Positions 39,447 to 47,068 of a DNA stretch of 64,000 nucleotides are shown here, in pieces. The notes beneath the pieces were generated by a model. It saw only the letters and a list, made by a program, of their open reading frames with translations, made no database searches and was not told the origin of the DNA. A program made the translations under genes and the position numbers. The DNA is from RGIG6165 sp045545175. Lineage in GTDB: Bacteria; Bacillota; Clostridia; Oscillospirales; Feifaniaceae. The stretch is from contig JAZQAK010000060.1 in the NCBI GenBank assembly GCA_045545175.1, positions 1 to 64,000 on the forward strand. The letters run 5' to 3'. The number at the start of each line of letters is the position of its first letter. Positions within the stretch are counted from its first letter, which is position 1.

Positions 39447-40774
39447 TGCTTTTTGAATCTCTTGCAGATAAACTGAATGCAACGTTTAAAAAGTTAAGGG
39501 GTAAGGGCAAACTCACGGAAGCTGATATAAAAGAAGCAATGAGGGAAGTAAAACTCTCGCTTCTTGCAGCAGACGTAAATATCAAGGTTGTAAAAGAATT
39601 TGTCAGCAGGGTCAGCGAGCGTGCGTGCGGTGCTGAGGTGCTTGAAAGTCTTACACCAGGTCAGCAGGTCATCAAGATAGTTAACGATGAACTGTGTGAC
39701 ATAATGGGGTCTACTCACAGCAAAATAAACGTTTCGTCGTCGCTTCCCACCGTTATAATGATGTGCGGTTTGCAGGGTGCGGGTAAGACTACTCACAGCG
39801 GTAAACTTGCACTCCATTTGAAAAAGCAGGGTAAACGTCCGCTTCTTGCGGCGTGTGATATTTACAGAGCTGCGGCCGTAAAACAGCTTCAGGTGGTAGG
39901 CGAAAGTGTTGAGGTTCCTGTATTTACAATGCCTGAAGGTACTTCTGCACAAAAAATTGCACTTTCTGCTATTGAACATGCTAAAAAACACGGTAATGAT
40001 TACGTGCTTCTCGATACGGCAGGCCGTCTGCATATCGACACTGAGCTGATGGAAGAACTTTCTGATATTAAGAAACTTACTTCTCCTTCGGAAATATTCC
40101 TCGTTGTCGATGCAATGACCGGTCAGGATGCCGTTAACGTTGCAAAATCTTTTAACGAGCAACTTGATATCACAGGTGTTATTCTTACGAAAACAGACGG
40201 TGATACAAGGGGCGGGGCGGCATTATCGGTTAAATACGTCACGGGTAAGCCGATAAAATTTATCGGTACCGGTGAAAAGATGGATGCACTTGAGGTATTC
40301 CATCCCGACCGTATGGCAAACCGTATACTCGGAATGGGTGACGTGCTGTCGCTTATAGAAAAAGCGGAAGCTGCTTTTGATGAAAAGAAAGCGCTTGAAC
40401 TTGAAAAGAAAATGCGTGAACAGACATTTGATCTCAATGATTTTATGGATCAGATGGAACAGATAAAAAATATGGGTCCTCTCGAAAATATGCTTGGCAT
40501 GATACCCGGTATGAATGCAGGTGCATTAAAGGGTGCTCAGGTTGACGAAAAGCAACTTGACAGAGTGTCGGCAATAATAAGCTCGATGACCAAAAAAGAA
40601 AGGGAAAATCCCGACATCATCAACGGAAGCAGAAGAAAGAGGATTGCGGCAGGAAGCGGTACTTCGGTTTCGGAAGTTAACGGTCTGCTTAAACGCTTTG
40701 ATGCTATGAAGAAGATGATGAAACAACTTTCATCGGGAAAGATGAAAAAGGGAAGAATGGGATTCCCGTTTTAA
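39446..40774 (+). CDS. ffh: signal recognition particle protein Ffh
   Basis: A 442-residue GTPase that binds signal peptides and SRP RNA for co-translational targeting. N and G domains: G1 GLQGAGKTT, DTAGRLH (G3), TKTDGDTRGG (G4 and after); the M domain carries GMIPGMN and the RNA-binding SRRKRIAAGSG helix. Length is normal. It is co-transcribed with ylxM. Confidence 0.97.
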   Translation: MLFESLADKLNATFKKLRGKGKLTEADIKEAMREVKLSLLAADVNIKVVKEFVSRVSERACGAEVLESLTPGQQVIKIVNDELCDIMGSTHSKINVSSSLPTVIMMCGLQGAGKTTHSGKLALHLKKQGKRPLLAACDIYRAAAVKQLQVVGESVEVPVFTMPEGTSAQKIALSAIEHAKKHGNDYVLLDTAGRLHIDTELMEELSDIKKLTSPSEIFLVVDAMTGQDAVNVAKSFNEQLDITGVILTKTDGDTRGGAALSVKYVTGKPIKFIGTGEKMDALEVFHPDRMANRILGMGDVLSLIEKAEAAFDEKKALELEKKMREQTFDLNDFMDQMEQIKNMGPLENMLGMIPGMNAGALKGAQVDEKQLDRVSAIISSMTKKERENPDIINGSRRKRIAAGSGTSVSEVNGLLKRFDAMKKMMKQLSSGKMKKGRMGFPF

Positions 40775-40828
40775 TTAGTGTGTACTGAATTAAGTATATA
40801 AAGATAATTTTTGGAGGTGAAATTCAAA

Positions 40829-41071
40829 ATGGCAGTAAAAATCAGACTCAGAAGATTGGGCGCAAAGAAGGCACCTTTTTATCGTGTTGTCGTAGCAGAC
40901 TCAAGATTCCCCAGAGACGGTAGATTTATTGAGGAACTCGGAACATACGATCCTCTTAAGGAACCCGTAGAATTCAACGTTGATGCTGATAAGGTTAAGA
41001 CTTGGATTGCTAACGGTGCTCAGCCTACAGATACCGTAAAGTCTTTACTTAAGAAGAACGGTATTCTTTAA
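40829..41071 (+). CDS. rpsP: 30S ribosomal protein S16
   Basis: An 80-residue ribosomal protein with VKIRLRRLGAKKAPFYRVVVAD at the start and LGTYDPL in the middle. The start at 40829 is set by GGAGGTG upstream; the frame extends six codons further but over that box. Confidence 0.97.
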   Translation: MAVKIRLRRLGAKKAPFYRVVVADSRFPRDGRFIEELGTYDPLKEPVEFNVDADKVKTWIANGAQPTDTVKSLLKKNGIL

Positions 41072-41082
41072 TCGGAGGAATT

Positions 41083-41319
41083 ATGTGTAAGGAACTGCTT
41101 GAAGCACTTGCCGCTAACCTTGTTTCCAAACCCGAAGAAGTTTCGGTTACGGAAAAGACAAAGGAGGATGGAACTATTCTTCTTGAACTCCGTGTCGGCG
41201 AAGGTGATATGGGAAGGGTTATAGGCAAACAGGGCAGAATTGCTAAGGCGATAAGAACGCTTATGAAGGCTGCCGCAACTAAAGACGATGTCAAGGTAGT
41301 TGTTGACATAGTTGATTAG
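41083..41319 (+). CDS. khpA: KH-domain RNA-binding protein KhpA
   Basis: A 78-residue single KH domain with the GxxG loop in RVIGKQGRIAKAIR. It binds small RNAs and, with KhpB, affects cell length in Firmicutes. It is in its usual place between rpsP and rimM. Confidence 0.93.
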   Translation: MCKELLEALAANLVSKPEEVSVTEKTKEDGTILLELRVGEGDMGRVIGKQGRIAKAIRTLMKAAATKDDVKVVVDIVD

Positions 41320-41326
41320 AATAGTT

Positions 41327-41351
41327 GGGGGACGGCTGTGTCGTCCCCTTT
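41327..41351 (+). terminator. short GC-rich hairpin between khpA and rimM
   Basis: GGGGACG pairs with CGTCCCC, followed by only three T. Likely a partial terminator or transcript-stabilising stem inside the operon. Confidence 0.5.
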
Positions 41352-41373
41352 AGACTATTATTGAGAGGTAATT

Positions 41374-41874
41374 ATGGAGAAGTTGCTTGAAACGGGAAAA
41401 ATAGTTAAAACTCACGGAATTAAAGGGGAAGTAAAAATTGATGCGTGGTCGGACACGCCTGAATTTTTAGTTTCCTTTAAGTCTATGTTTTTGAAAGACG
41501 GCACTAAACTTGAGGTGCAGAAAGCACGTGTTCACAAACAGGGTGTTATAGTCAAGTTCAAAGGCATAGATAGTATAGACGATGCGCTTCTCTATTTAAA
41601 TAGAACGGTCTATATTGATAAGACGGACGTTTCGCTTGACGACGGTGTGTATTTTATTGATGACCTTGTAGGACTTGACGTGGTTGACGTAGAAAACGCT
41701 AAAAAATACGGTGTCATAAAAGAAGTGTTTCAAACCGGCTCTAACGACGTTTATACTGTTAGTGGCGAAGACGGTAAGAATTACTACATACCGGGTATAG
41801 CAGACATAGTTAAAAACGTAGATCTTGAAAAAGGTGTAATGTACATCAAACCTATTGAGGGGTTATTTGAATGA
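41374..41874 (+). CDS. rimM: ribosome maturation factor RimM
   Basis: A 166-residue two-domain protein (RimM N-barrel with GKIVKTHGIKGEVKI, PRC-barrel with YFIDDLVGLDV). It assists 30S head assembly. The stop overlaps trmD by 4 bases. Confidence 0.95.
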   Translation: MEKLLETGKIVKTHGIKGEVKIDAWSDTPEFLVSFKSMFLKDGTKLEVQKARVHKQGVIVKFKGIDSIDDALLYLNRTVYIDKTDVSLDDGVYFIDDLVGLDVVDVENAKKYGVIKEVFQTGSNDVYTVSGEDGKNYYIPGIADIVKNVDLEKGVMYIKPIEGLFE

Positions 41875-42620
41875 GATTTGATATATTAACGCTGTTTCCC
41901 GATATGTGCAAAGCTGTTACCGGTGAAAGCATCTTAAAAAGAGCGCAGAGTTGCGGTGCAATCGAAGTGAAGGTTACTGATATTCGGGAATATGCAGATA
42001 ATAAGCATCATAAGGTGGACGATTATCCTTACGGTGGCGGCAGAGGAATGGTAATGGCGGTACAGCCTGTGGAGGCGGCGTTGAGCGCGATTAGCGAAGA
42101 AACGGGTGAAAAGCCGTACGTTATATATATGTCGCCTAAAGGTAAAGTGTTTGATCAGAATAAAGCAATCGAACTGTCAAAAAAAGAGGGGATTGTGCTT
42201 CTTTGCGGGCATTACGAGGGCGTTGACCAAAGAATTATAGATGAATTTGTTGATGAGGAAATTTCTGTGGGCGACTACGTACTTACAGGTGGTGAATTGC
42301 CTGCACTTATAGTCGTGGATAGTGTGTCGAGGATGATAGAAGGTGTTCTCGGCGGCGAAGAATGTTATGAGGATGAGAGTATTTACAGCGGTCTTTTGGA
42401 GTATCCTCATTACACAAGACCCGCAGATTATAAAGGTATGCTTGTTCCCGAAGTTCTCTTGTCGGGACACGATAAAAATATAAGAGAGTGGAGAAGGAAA
42501 AAAGCTCTTGATATTACGCTTGAAAGACGCCCTGATCTGCTCGATAAAGAGAAACTTACAAAAGAGGACATTTTATATCTTAAGGAGAAAGGTTGGCGTG
42601 CTGATGGAGAAAAAAAGTAA
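41871..42620 (+). CDS. trmD: tRNA (guanine-N1)-methyltransferase
   Basis: A 249-residue SPOUT methyltransferase that modifies G37 of tRNAs. The knot motifs YMSPKG, LLCGHYEGVDQR and SVGDYVLTGGELPA are intact. It overlaps the next gene by 17 bases; the usual next gene, rplS, is not there. Confidence 0.97.
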   Translation: MRFDILTLFPDMCKAVTGESILKRAQSCGAIEVKVTDIREYADNKHHKVDDYPYGGGRGMVMAVQPVEAALSAISEETGEKPYVIYMSPKGKVFDQNKAIELSKKEGIVLLCGHYEGVDQRIIDEFVDEEISVGDYVLTGGELPALIVVDSVSRMIEGVLGGEECYEDESIYSGLLEYPHYTRPADYKGMLVPEVLLSGHDKNIREWRRKKALDITLERRPDLLDKEKLTKEDILYLKEKGWRADGEKK

Positions 42621-44526
42621 TTTTTTCAAAAGAATATATGACACAAGCGTATTTTCTCATGCAGTCAATTCCGTTGCGAGTTGGATAAAAAAACAGATAC
42701 AAATGTCTTTGTTAATCGGATTTCTGTGTGCTTATCCGTCGAATGATGAACTGTATTCGAACAGCGTAGTATCAAATATTTTTGGTATACTTGTCAGTAA
42801 AATCAAAAAAATCTGTTGGGTAGCAACAAAAAGCCTTGAGGAAAGTAAAATATACAGTGCTTTTATACGTTTTAAAGACAGATTGATGATGATAAATATT
42901 CAGTCCTACGGAACGGCATTTTGTTTTTGCGGAATAATATCCTTTGCGATTACTGTGGTAAGAACCGGGGCTGATATATCGGCAGTTATGGTGTCCAATT
43001 CATCATGGGTGTCTTTGATGCTTATACTTGTAGGCCTCGCAACGTTTTTATCCAAACAACCGCTTTGCGGTGCGATACATAACAGCGTAATTGTTTCAGC
43101 ACTCCTTTTCAGAATGTTGGGAATTAGAAAATCGCAGATATATGAAATTGATGAAAAGCAGGAATCGGATACGTTACTTATGGCAATTATCGGATCGATT
43201 GTCGGGGGATTAACCTATTTTATTCCTGTCGAATATATTGCTCTTATGGTTGTCGTGGCTTGTGTCGGTGCACTGATAATGTGTAACCCGGAAATCGGTG
43301 TTATACTGTGCTTCTTTGCATTGCCGTTTGTATCTACTATGCAGATAACGCTTGCAACCGTTGCGGTAGGATTTGCTTTTGTGGTCAAGCTTATTAGGGG
43401 AAAACGCTATATCAGGATAGATAAAATGGATATATGCGTTATGCTGTTTGCACTTGTACTTCTTATTCTCGGCGGAATAGGGTCGGTAAATCCCGTAAGC
43501 AGTATAAAGACGGTTGCGATGTTTACGTTGTTTATACTTATGTATTTTGTGACGGCAAATTCGCTCAACACTTATAAATGGGTCAGCAAGGCATCTGTAG
43601 CATTGGTTGCGGCGGGTGCACTGTCAGCACTCGTGGGTATATACCAGAATGTTATGGGCTTTGAAGCATCGCTTATATGGGTTGATACCGCGATGTTTTC
43701 TGATATTGAAGCCCGTGTAATCGGTACTTTTGATAACCCCAATGTTTTTGGTGAGTTTCTTATAATAGTTCTGCCTATTGCGATAGCACTTTTTGCAACG
43801 AGAAAAGGTTTTGTTAAATATATGTCTCTCTTCTCGGCAATTGCTATGGGTGCGGCACTTATATTCACGTATTCAAGAGGGGCGTGGCTTGGCTTTGCTC
43901 TGGCAATAGTAGTATTTCTTGTTCTTTATGATGAAATATGGGCGAAAATAGGTGTAGTCGGACTTGCGTTTTCACCTTTTTTGGTCCAGTTTGTGCCAAC
44001 ATCAATACTTAACCGTGTAACCAGCATCGGCAACGTTGCGGATACATCAACTTCGTACAGAGTCAGCATATGGCAGGGTACGTTAAGAATGCTCGAGGAT
44101 TTCTGGACTTCAGGCATAGGAAGCGGATCAGCGGCATTTTTGTCGGTATATCCGGCATATGCGCTGAGCGGAGCAAGTTATGCACAGCATGCACACAATC
44201 TTTATCTCCAGATAGCATCCGAACTTGGAATTGTGGGGATAGTAGTATTTCTGTGTGTTGTTCTATATTTCTTTAAAATGACACTCAACACATACAAAAA
44301 TATCAATATGTGGGAAATACGTTCGCTTGCGATAGCTGTTGCGGCAGGTATCGGTGGATATTTGATTCAGAGTTTAACAGATTATACTTGGTATAATTAC
44401 AGAATAACACTACTTTTCTGGATGGTTCTCGGACTTGCAACGTCGCTGTACAGATGCGGTTACAGAGAATGGGGAACTGAAAGGGAAAACGTAGGAGATT
44501 ACAGACTGAAAGGCAGGATCGGATAA
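42604..44526 (+). CDS. O-antigen ligase / polymerase family membrane protein
   Basis: A 640-residue protein with about 11-12 hydrophobic segments and a soluble basic N-terminal part. The Wzy_C / O-antigen ligase region (about 330-560) has the conserved YSRGAWLG and HAHNLYLQIASELGIVG motifs, the latter with the functional His. It should join or polymerise sugar units on the outer face of the membrane; the polymer cannot be told. Its start is inside trmD (17-base overlap). It heads a four-gene run with two DUF4330-like genes and a glycosyltransferase. Confidence 0.85.
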   Translation: MEKKSNFFKRIYDTSVFSHAVNSVASWIKKQIQMSLLIGFLCAYPSNDELYSNSVVSNIFGILVSKIKKICWVATKSLEESKIYSAFIRFKDRLMMINIQSYGTAFCFCGIISFAITVVRTGADISAVMVSNSSWVSLMLILVGLATFLSKQPLCGAIHNSVIVSALLFRMLGIRKSQIYEIDEKQESDTLLMAIIGSIVGGLTYFIPVEYIALMVVVACVGALIMCNPEIGVILCFFALPFVSTMQITLATVAVGFAFVVKLIRGKRYIRIDKMDICVMLFALVLLILGGIGSVNPVSSIKTVAMFTLFILMYFVTANSLNTYKWVSKASVALVAAGALSALVGIYQNVMGFEASLIWVDTAMFSDIEARVIGTFDNPNVFGEFLIIVLPIAIALFATRKGFVKYMSLFSAIAMGAALIFTYSRGAWLGFALAIVVFLVLYDEIWAKIGVVGLAFSPFLVQFVPTSILNRVTSIGNVADTSTSYRVSIWQGTLRMLEDFWTSGIGSGSAAFLSVYPAYALSGASYAQHAHNLYLQIASELGIVGIVVFLCVVLYFFKMTLNTYKNINMWEIRSLAIAVAAGIGGYLIQSLTDYTWYNYRITLLFWMVLGLATSLYRCGYREWGTERENVGDYRLKGRIG

Positions 44527-44999
44527 TGAATGTGAAAAGAAAATTTAATTTCTTTGATTTCTTCATAATTGCAGTTATTGCACTTGTTATAGTGGGTGCA
44601 GTATGGTTTATGGGAAGAAATGATACGGATACGGGCGTACAGAAGAGAATACAGTACGTTGTTGAAATGCAGAATCTTACGGAAGATAAATTTGATTCAA
44701 TACAAATCGGAGATAAAGTTCTTGACAGTGTCGGTAAAAGCGAAATAGGTGTAGTGTCGGCTGTCGATAAAGTTCCTTATACAGTCAACGTTTACAATAC
44801 TGTTTCGGGACAGCTTGAAAGTGTTGAAATGCAAGGAAGATATTCACTTTTGCTTACGATAGAAGCGTATGCGGACGTTACGCCTGAGGCAATAAACATC
44901 GGAAGTTACAGAGTTGCGGTAGGCAAGGGCATAAGCGTACAGAGTAAGAATTACGTTGGAACAGGATACTGTCTGTCAGTTAACGTTGTGGAGGACTAA
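44526..44999 (+). CDS. DUF4330-like membrane-anchored protein, first copy
   Basis: A 157-residue protein with an N-terminal membrane segment (FNFFDFFIIAVIALVIVGAV) and an outer beta-rich part. The opening (K-F-N-F-x-D-x-x-I) and the overall layout fit DUF4330. It starts on the last base of the ligase stop and is followed after 3 bases by a related gene. Function unknown; linkage suggests a helper in polysaccharide export or assembly. Confidence 0.7.
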   Translation: MNVKRKFNFFDFFIIAVIALVIVGAVWFMGRNDTDTGVQKRIQYVVEMQNLTEDKFDSIQIGDKVLDSVGKSEIGVVSAVDKVPYTVNVYNTVSGQLESVEMQGRYSLLLTIEAYADVTPEAINIGSYRVAVGKGISVQSKNYVGTGYCLSVNVVED

Positions 45000-45002
45000 A
45001 AC

Positions 45003-45536
45003 ATGAGTGATACGAAAAAGAAGATGAAATTCAATATACTTGATGTCGTTGTTATCCTTATCGTCACGGTTTTGGTGGTAGCATATTGCTTCAGAAGCAA
45101 TATTTTTGCGAATACATTGTCGGTAAGTGAACCGTCAGCAATGAAGGTTTCAGTTAAAGTTGAGGGTGTAAGAATATACACGGCAGAGGCGTTTTCGGTA
45201 GGAGATAATATCTATGACAGAGAAACGGGTAATCTTCTCGGCAAGATAAGTGGCATAACGTATGAGCCGTCATATGAAACTGTGAAACTTGACGGTACTC
45301 AGACAGAGGATGGTACGGCTAAGGCTGTCCTTCTTGAAAGTCCCGGCAGATATGATGTCTATATCACATTTGATGCTGAAGGCAAGATAAATGATGAGGG
45401 TTCATATATTAACGGAAACAAACTTGTTGCACCCAACAGTAGTTTATCTATCTCTACACAGAAAGTAATTACAGAAGGAAAAATAATAAACGTTAACGAG
45501 GTAGTCGCAATTCCTGATGGCGGTGAAACAAAATGA
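45003..45536 (+). CDS. DUF4330-like membrane-anchored protein, second copy
   Basis: A 177-residue protein built like its neighbour: MKFNILDVVVILIVTVLVVAY membrane segment, then a beta-rich outer domain with VGDNIYDRETGNLLGKISGI, which parallels IGDKVLDSVGKSEIGVVSAV of the first copy. The pair probably came from an old duplication and may form a heteromer. Overlaps the glycosyltransferase by 4 bases. Confidence 0.7.
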   Translation: MSDTKKKMKFNILDVVVILIVTVLVVAYCFRSNIFANTLSVSEPSAMKVSVKVEGVRIYTAEAFSVGDNIYDRETGNLLGKISGITYEPSYETVKLDGTQTEDGTAKAVLLESPGRYDVYITFDAEGKINDEGSYINGNKLVAPNSSLSISTQKVITEGKIINVNEVVAIPDGGETK

Positions 45537-46645
45537 TAAAGGTTTTACTTGTTTCGAGCGATAGTAACATCGGTGGTGCAGGTCGTGTAATACTGAGTTA
45601 TCTTGAAATGTGTGACAGAGAAAAGTTTGACATTCTCGTTGCAATTCCGAGAGACAGCCTGCTTAAACCGAGAATTGAAAAACTCGGATTTAAAACGTAT
45701 GAAGTGGAGGGAATTGCCGAAAAATCCCTTTCATTTCAGACGATTAAATCTTTCATAAAACTTATAAAAGAATATAAGCCTGATATTGTACATACAAATG
45801 CTTGTATGTCGGCAAGAATAGCCGGCCGTATCTGCGGTGTCAAAGGAATAGTTTTTACAAGACATACCGTGTATCCGCCTAAGAAAATGTTAACGGTATT
45901 TCCGTTTAAACAGTTTAACGGACTGATAAATACTTTAACGTGTGATAAAATAATTGCAGTAGCCGATGCGGCAAAGGAAAATCTTGCACAGACCGGCGTC
46001 AAAGGCGATAAAATAGTTGTAGTTTTGAACGGAACTAAACCTATACAGACGCTTGAAGGTGCTGAAATTTCAGCTGTTAAAGAAAGATTCAAAATAAAAG
46101 ACGGTGACTTCGTGTGTGCTCTTGTAGCCCGACTTGAAGAGGGAAAAGGACATTACTACTTTATTGATGCGGCTGAAGAACTGAAAAAACGTGGCAGACA
46201 GGTAAAATTCATCGCTGCAGGAACGGGGGCACTTGAAAATGAACTTCGTACAGAGGTCAAAAACAGAGGTCTAGAGGATTGCGTGGATTTTGTCGGTTTC
46301 ATAACGGATGTTGAAAAATTAACGGCAATATGCGACGTAGAACTCAATTGTTCGTACGGCTGCGAAGCGACAAGTCTTGCACTTGTAGAAGCAATGAGTT
46401 GCAAAAAGCCTTGTGTTGTGACGGATTCCGGGGGAAACTCGGGAGTTGTAAAAGACGGTGTTTCAGGTTTTGTGGTGAAACCGTGTGATGCTTTTGCTAT
46501 GGCGGATGCTATAGAAAAACTGATGTCGGACGGACAGTTGTATGAAAAAATGAGTGACGGAGCATTGAAATTATACAACGAAAAATTCACGGCTGAAGTT
46601 ATGACAAAAAATACAGAAAGTATTTATGAGGAACTTGTAAAATAG
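45533..46645 (+). CDS. GT4-type glycosyltransferase
   Basis: A 370-residue GT-B enzyme. SDSNIGGAGRVIL at the N-terminus and the C-terminal VARLEEGKGHYYFIDAA plus EATSLALVEAMSCKKPCVVTDSGG, with the E-x7-E motif, place it in family GT4. It transfers a sugar from a nucleotide donor, with product unknown. Last gene of the trmD-linked polysaccharide module. Confidence 0.87.
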   Translation: MIKVLLVSSDSNIGGAGRVILSYLEMCDREKFDILVAIPRDSLLKPRIEKLGFKTYEVEGIAEKSLSFQTIKSFIKLIKEYKPDIVHTNACMSARIAGRICGVKGIVFTRHTVYPPKKMLTVFPFKQFNGLINTLTCDKIIAVADAAKENLAQTGVKGDKIVVVLNGTKPIQTLEGAEISAVKERFKIKDGDFVCALVARLEEGKGHYYFIDAAEELKKRGRQVKFIAAGTGALENELRTEVKNRGLEDCVDFVGFITDVEKLTAICDVELNCSYGCEATSLALVEAMSCKKPCVVTDSGGNSGVVKDGVSGFVVKPCDAFAMADAIEKLMSDGQLYEKMSDGALKLYNEKFTAEVMTKNTESIYEELVK

Positions 46646-46684
46646 TTGAGAGTATACAAATTTATTTTTTTTATTGAAATTTGT

Positions 46685-46713
46685 TTGACATTAAATACTA
46701 TATATAGTAATAT
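46685..46713 (+). promoter_or_regulatory. promoter of the HPr-like gene
   Basis: TTGACA, a 17-bp spacer and TAATAT, 35 bases before the start. Confidence 0.75.
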
Positions 46714-46748
46714 TCAGTTATAAGTAAAATTCTGTGTGGAGGTAATTT

Positions 46749-47009
46749 ATGTATAAAAAAACCGTTACCGTGACTAATCAGGTCGGTCTCTTTGCTAAAC
46801 CCGCAACGTATTTTATTCGTAAGGCAAATGAGTTCAAATCGTCAATAAGAATTGAGAAGGACAATCACAATGTAAATGCCAAGAGTTTACTTAGCGTTCT
46901 TTCTCTCAGTATTCAGAATGGTGACGATATGGTGCTTGTTGCTGAGGGTGTTGACGAAGAAGCGGCAGTTAACGAACTTGCTGAACTTATTAACACTAAT
47001 TTGGACTAA
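46749..47009 (+). CDS. Crh-like HPr protein without the phosphocarrier histidine
   Basis: An 86-residue HPr fold. The active-site motif, usually GLHARPA, reads GLFAKPA, so His15 is Phe and the protein cannot take phosphate from enzyme I. The regulatory serine is kept (NVNAKSLLSVLSL, Ser at about 46), so HPr kinase could still act on it. This is the pattern of Crh, a CcpA co-repressor in Bacillus. An own promoter and terminator flank it; hprK is not in the window. Regulatory role is inferred. Confidence 0.88.
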   Translation: MYKKTVTVTNQVGLFAKPATYFIRKANEFKSSIRIEKDNHNVNAKSLLSVLSLSIQNGDDMVLVAEGVDEEAAVNELAELINTNLD

Positions 47010-47010
47010 G

Positions 47011-47041
47011 AAAAAAGGCTGCCTTTTGCAGCCTTTTTTTG
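47011..47041 (+). terminator. terminator of the HPr-like gene
   Basis: AAAAAAGGCTGC pairs with GCAGCCTTTTTT. A TATAAT at 47043 follows immediately and may be the -10 element for uvrC. Confidence 0.9.
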
Positions 47042-47068
47042 TTATAATTATAAAAGGCAGGTGAGAGT

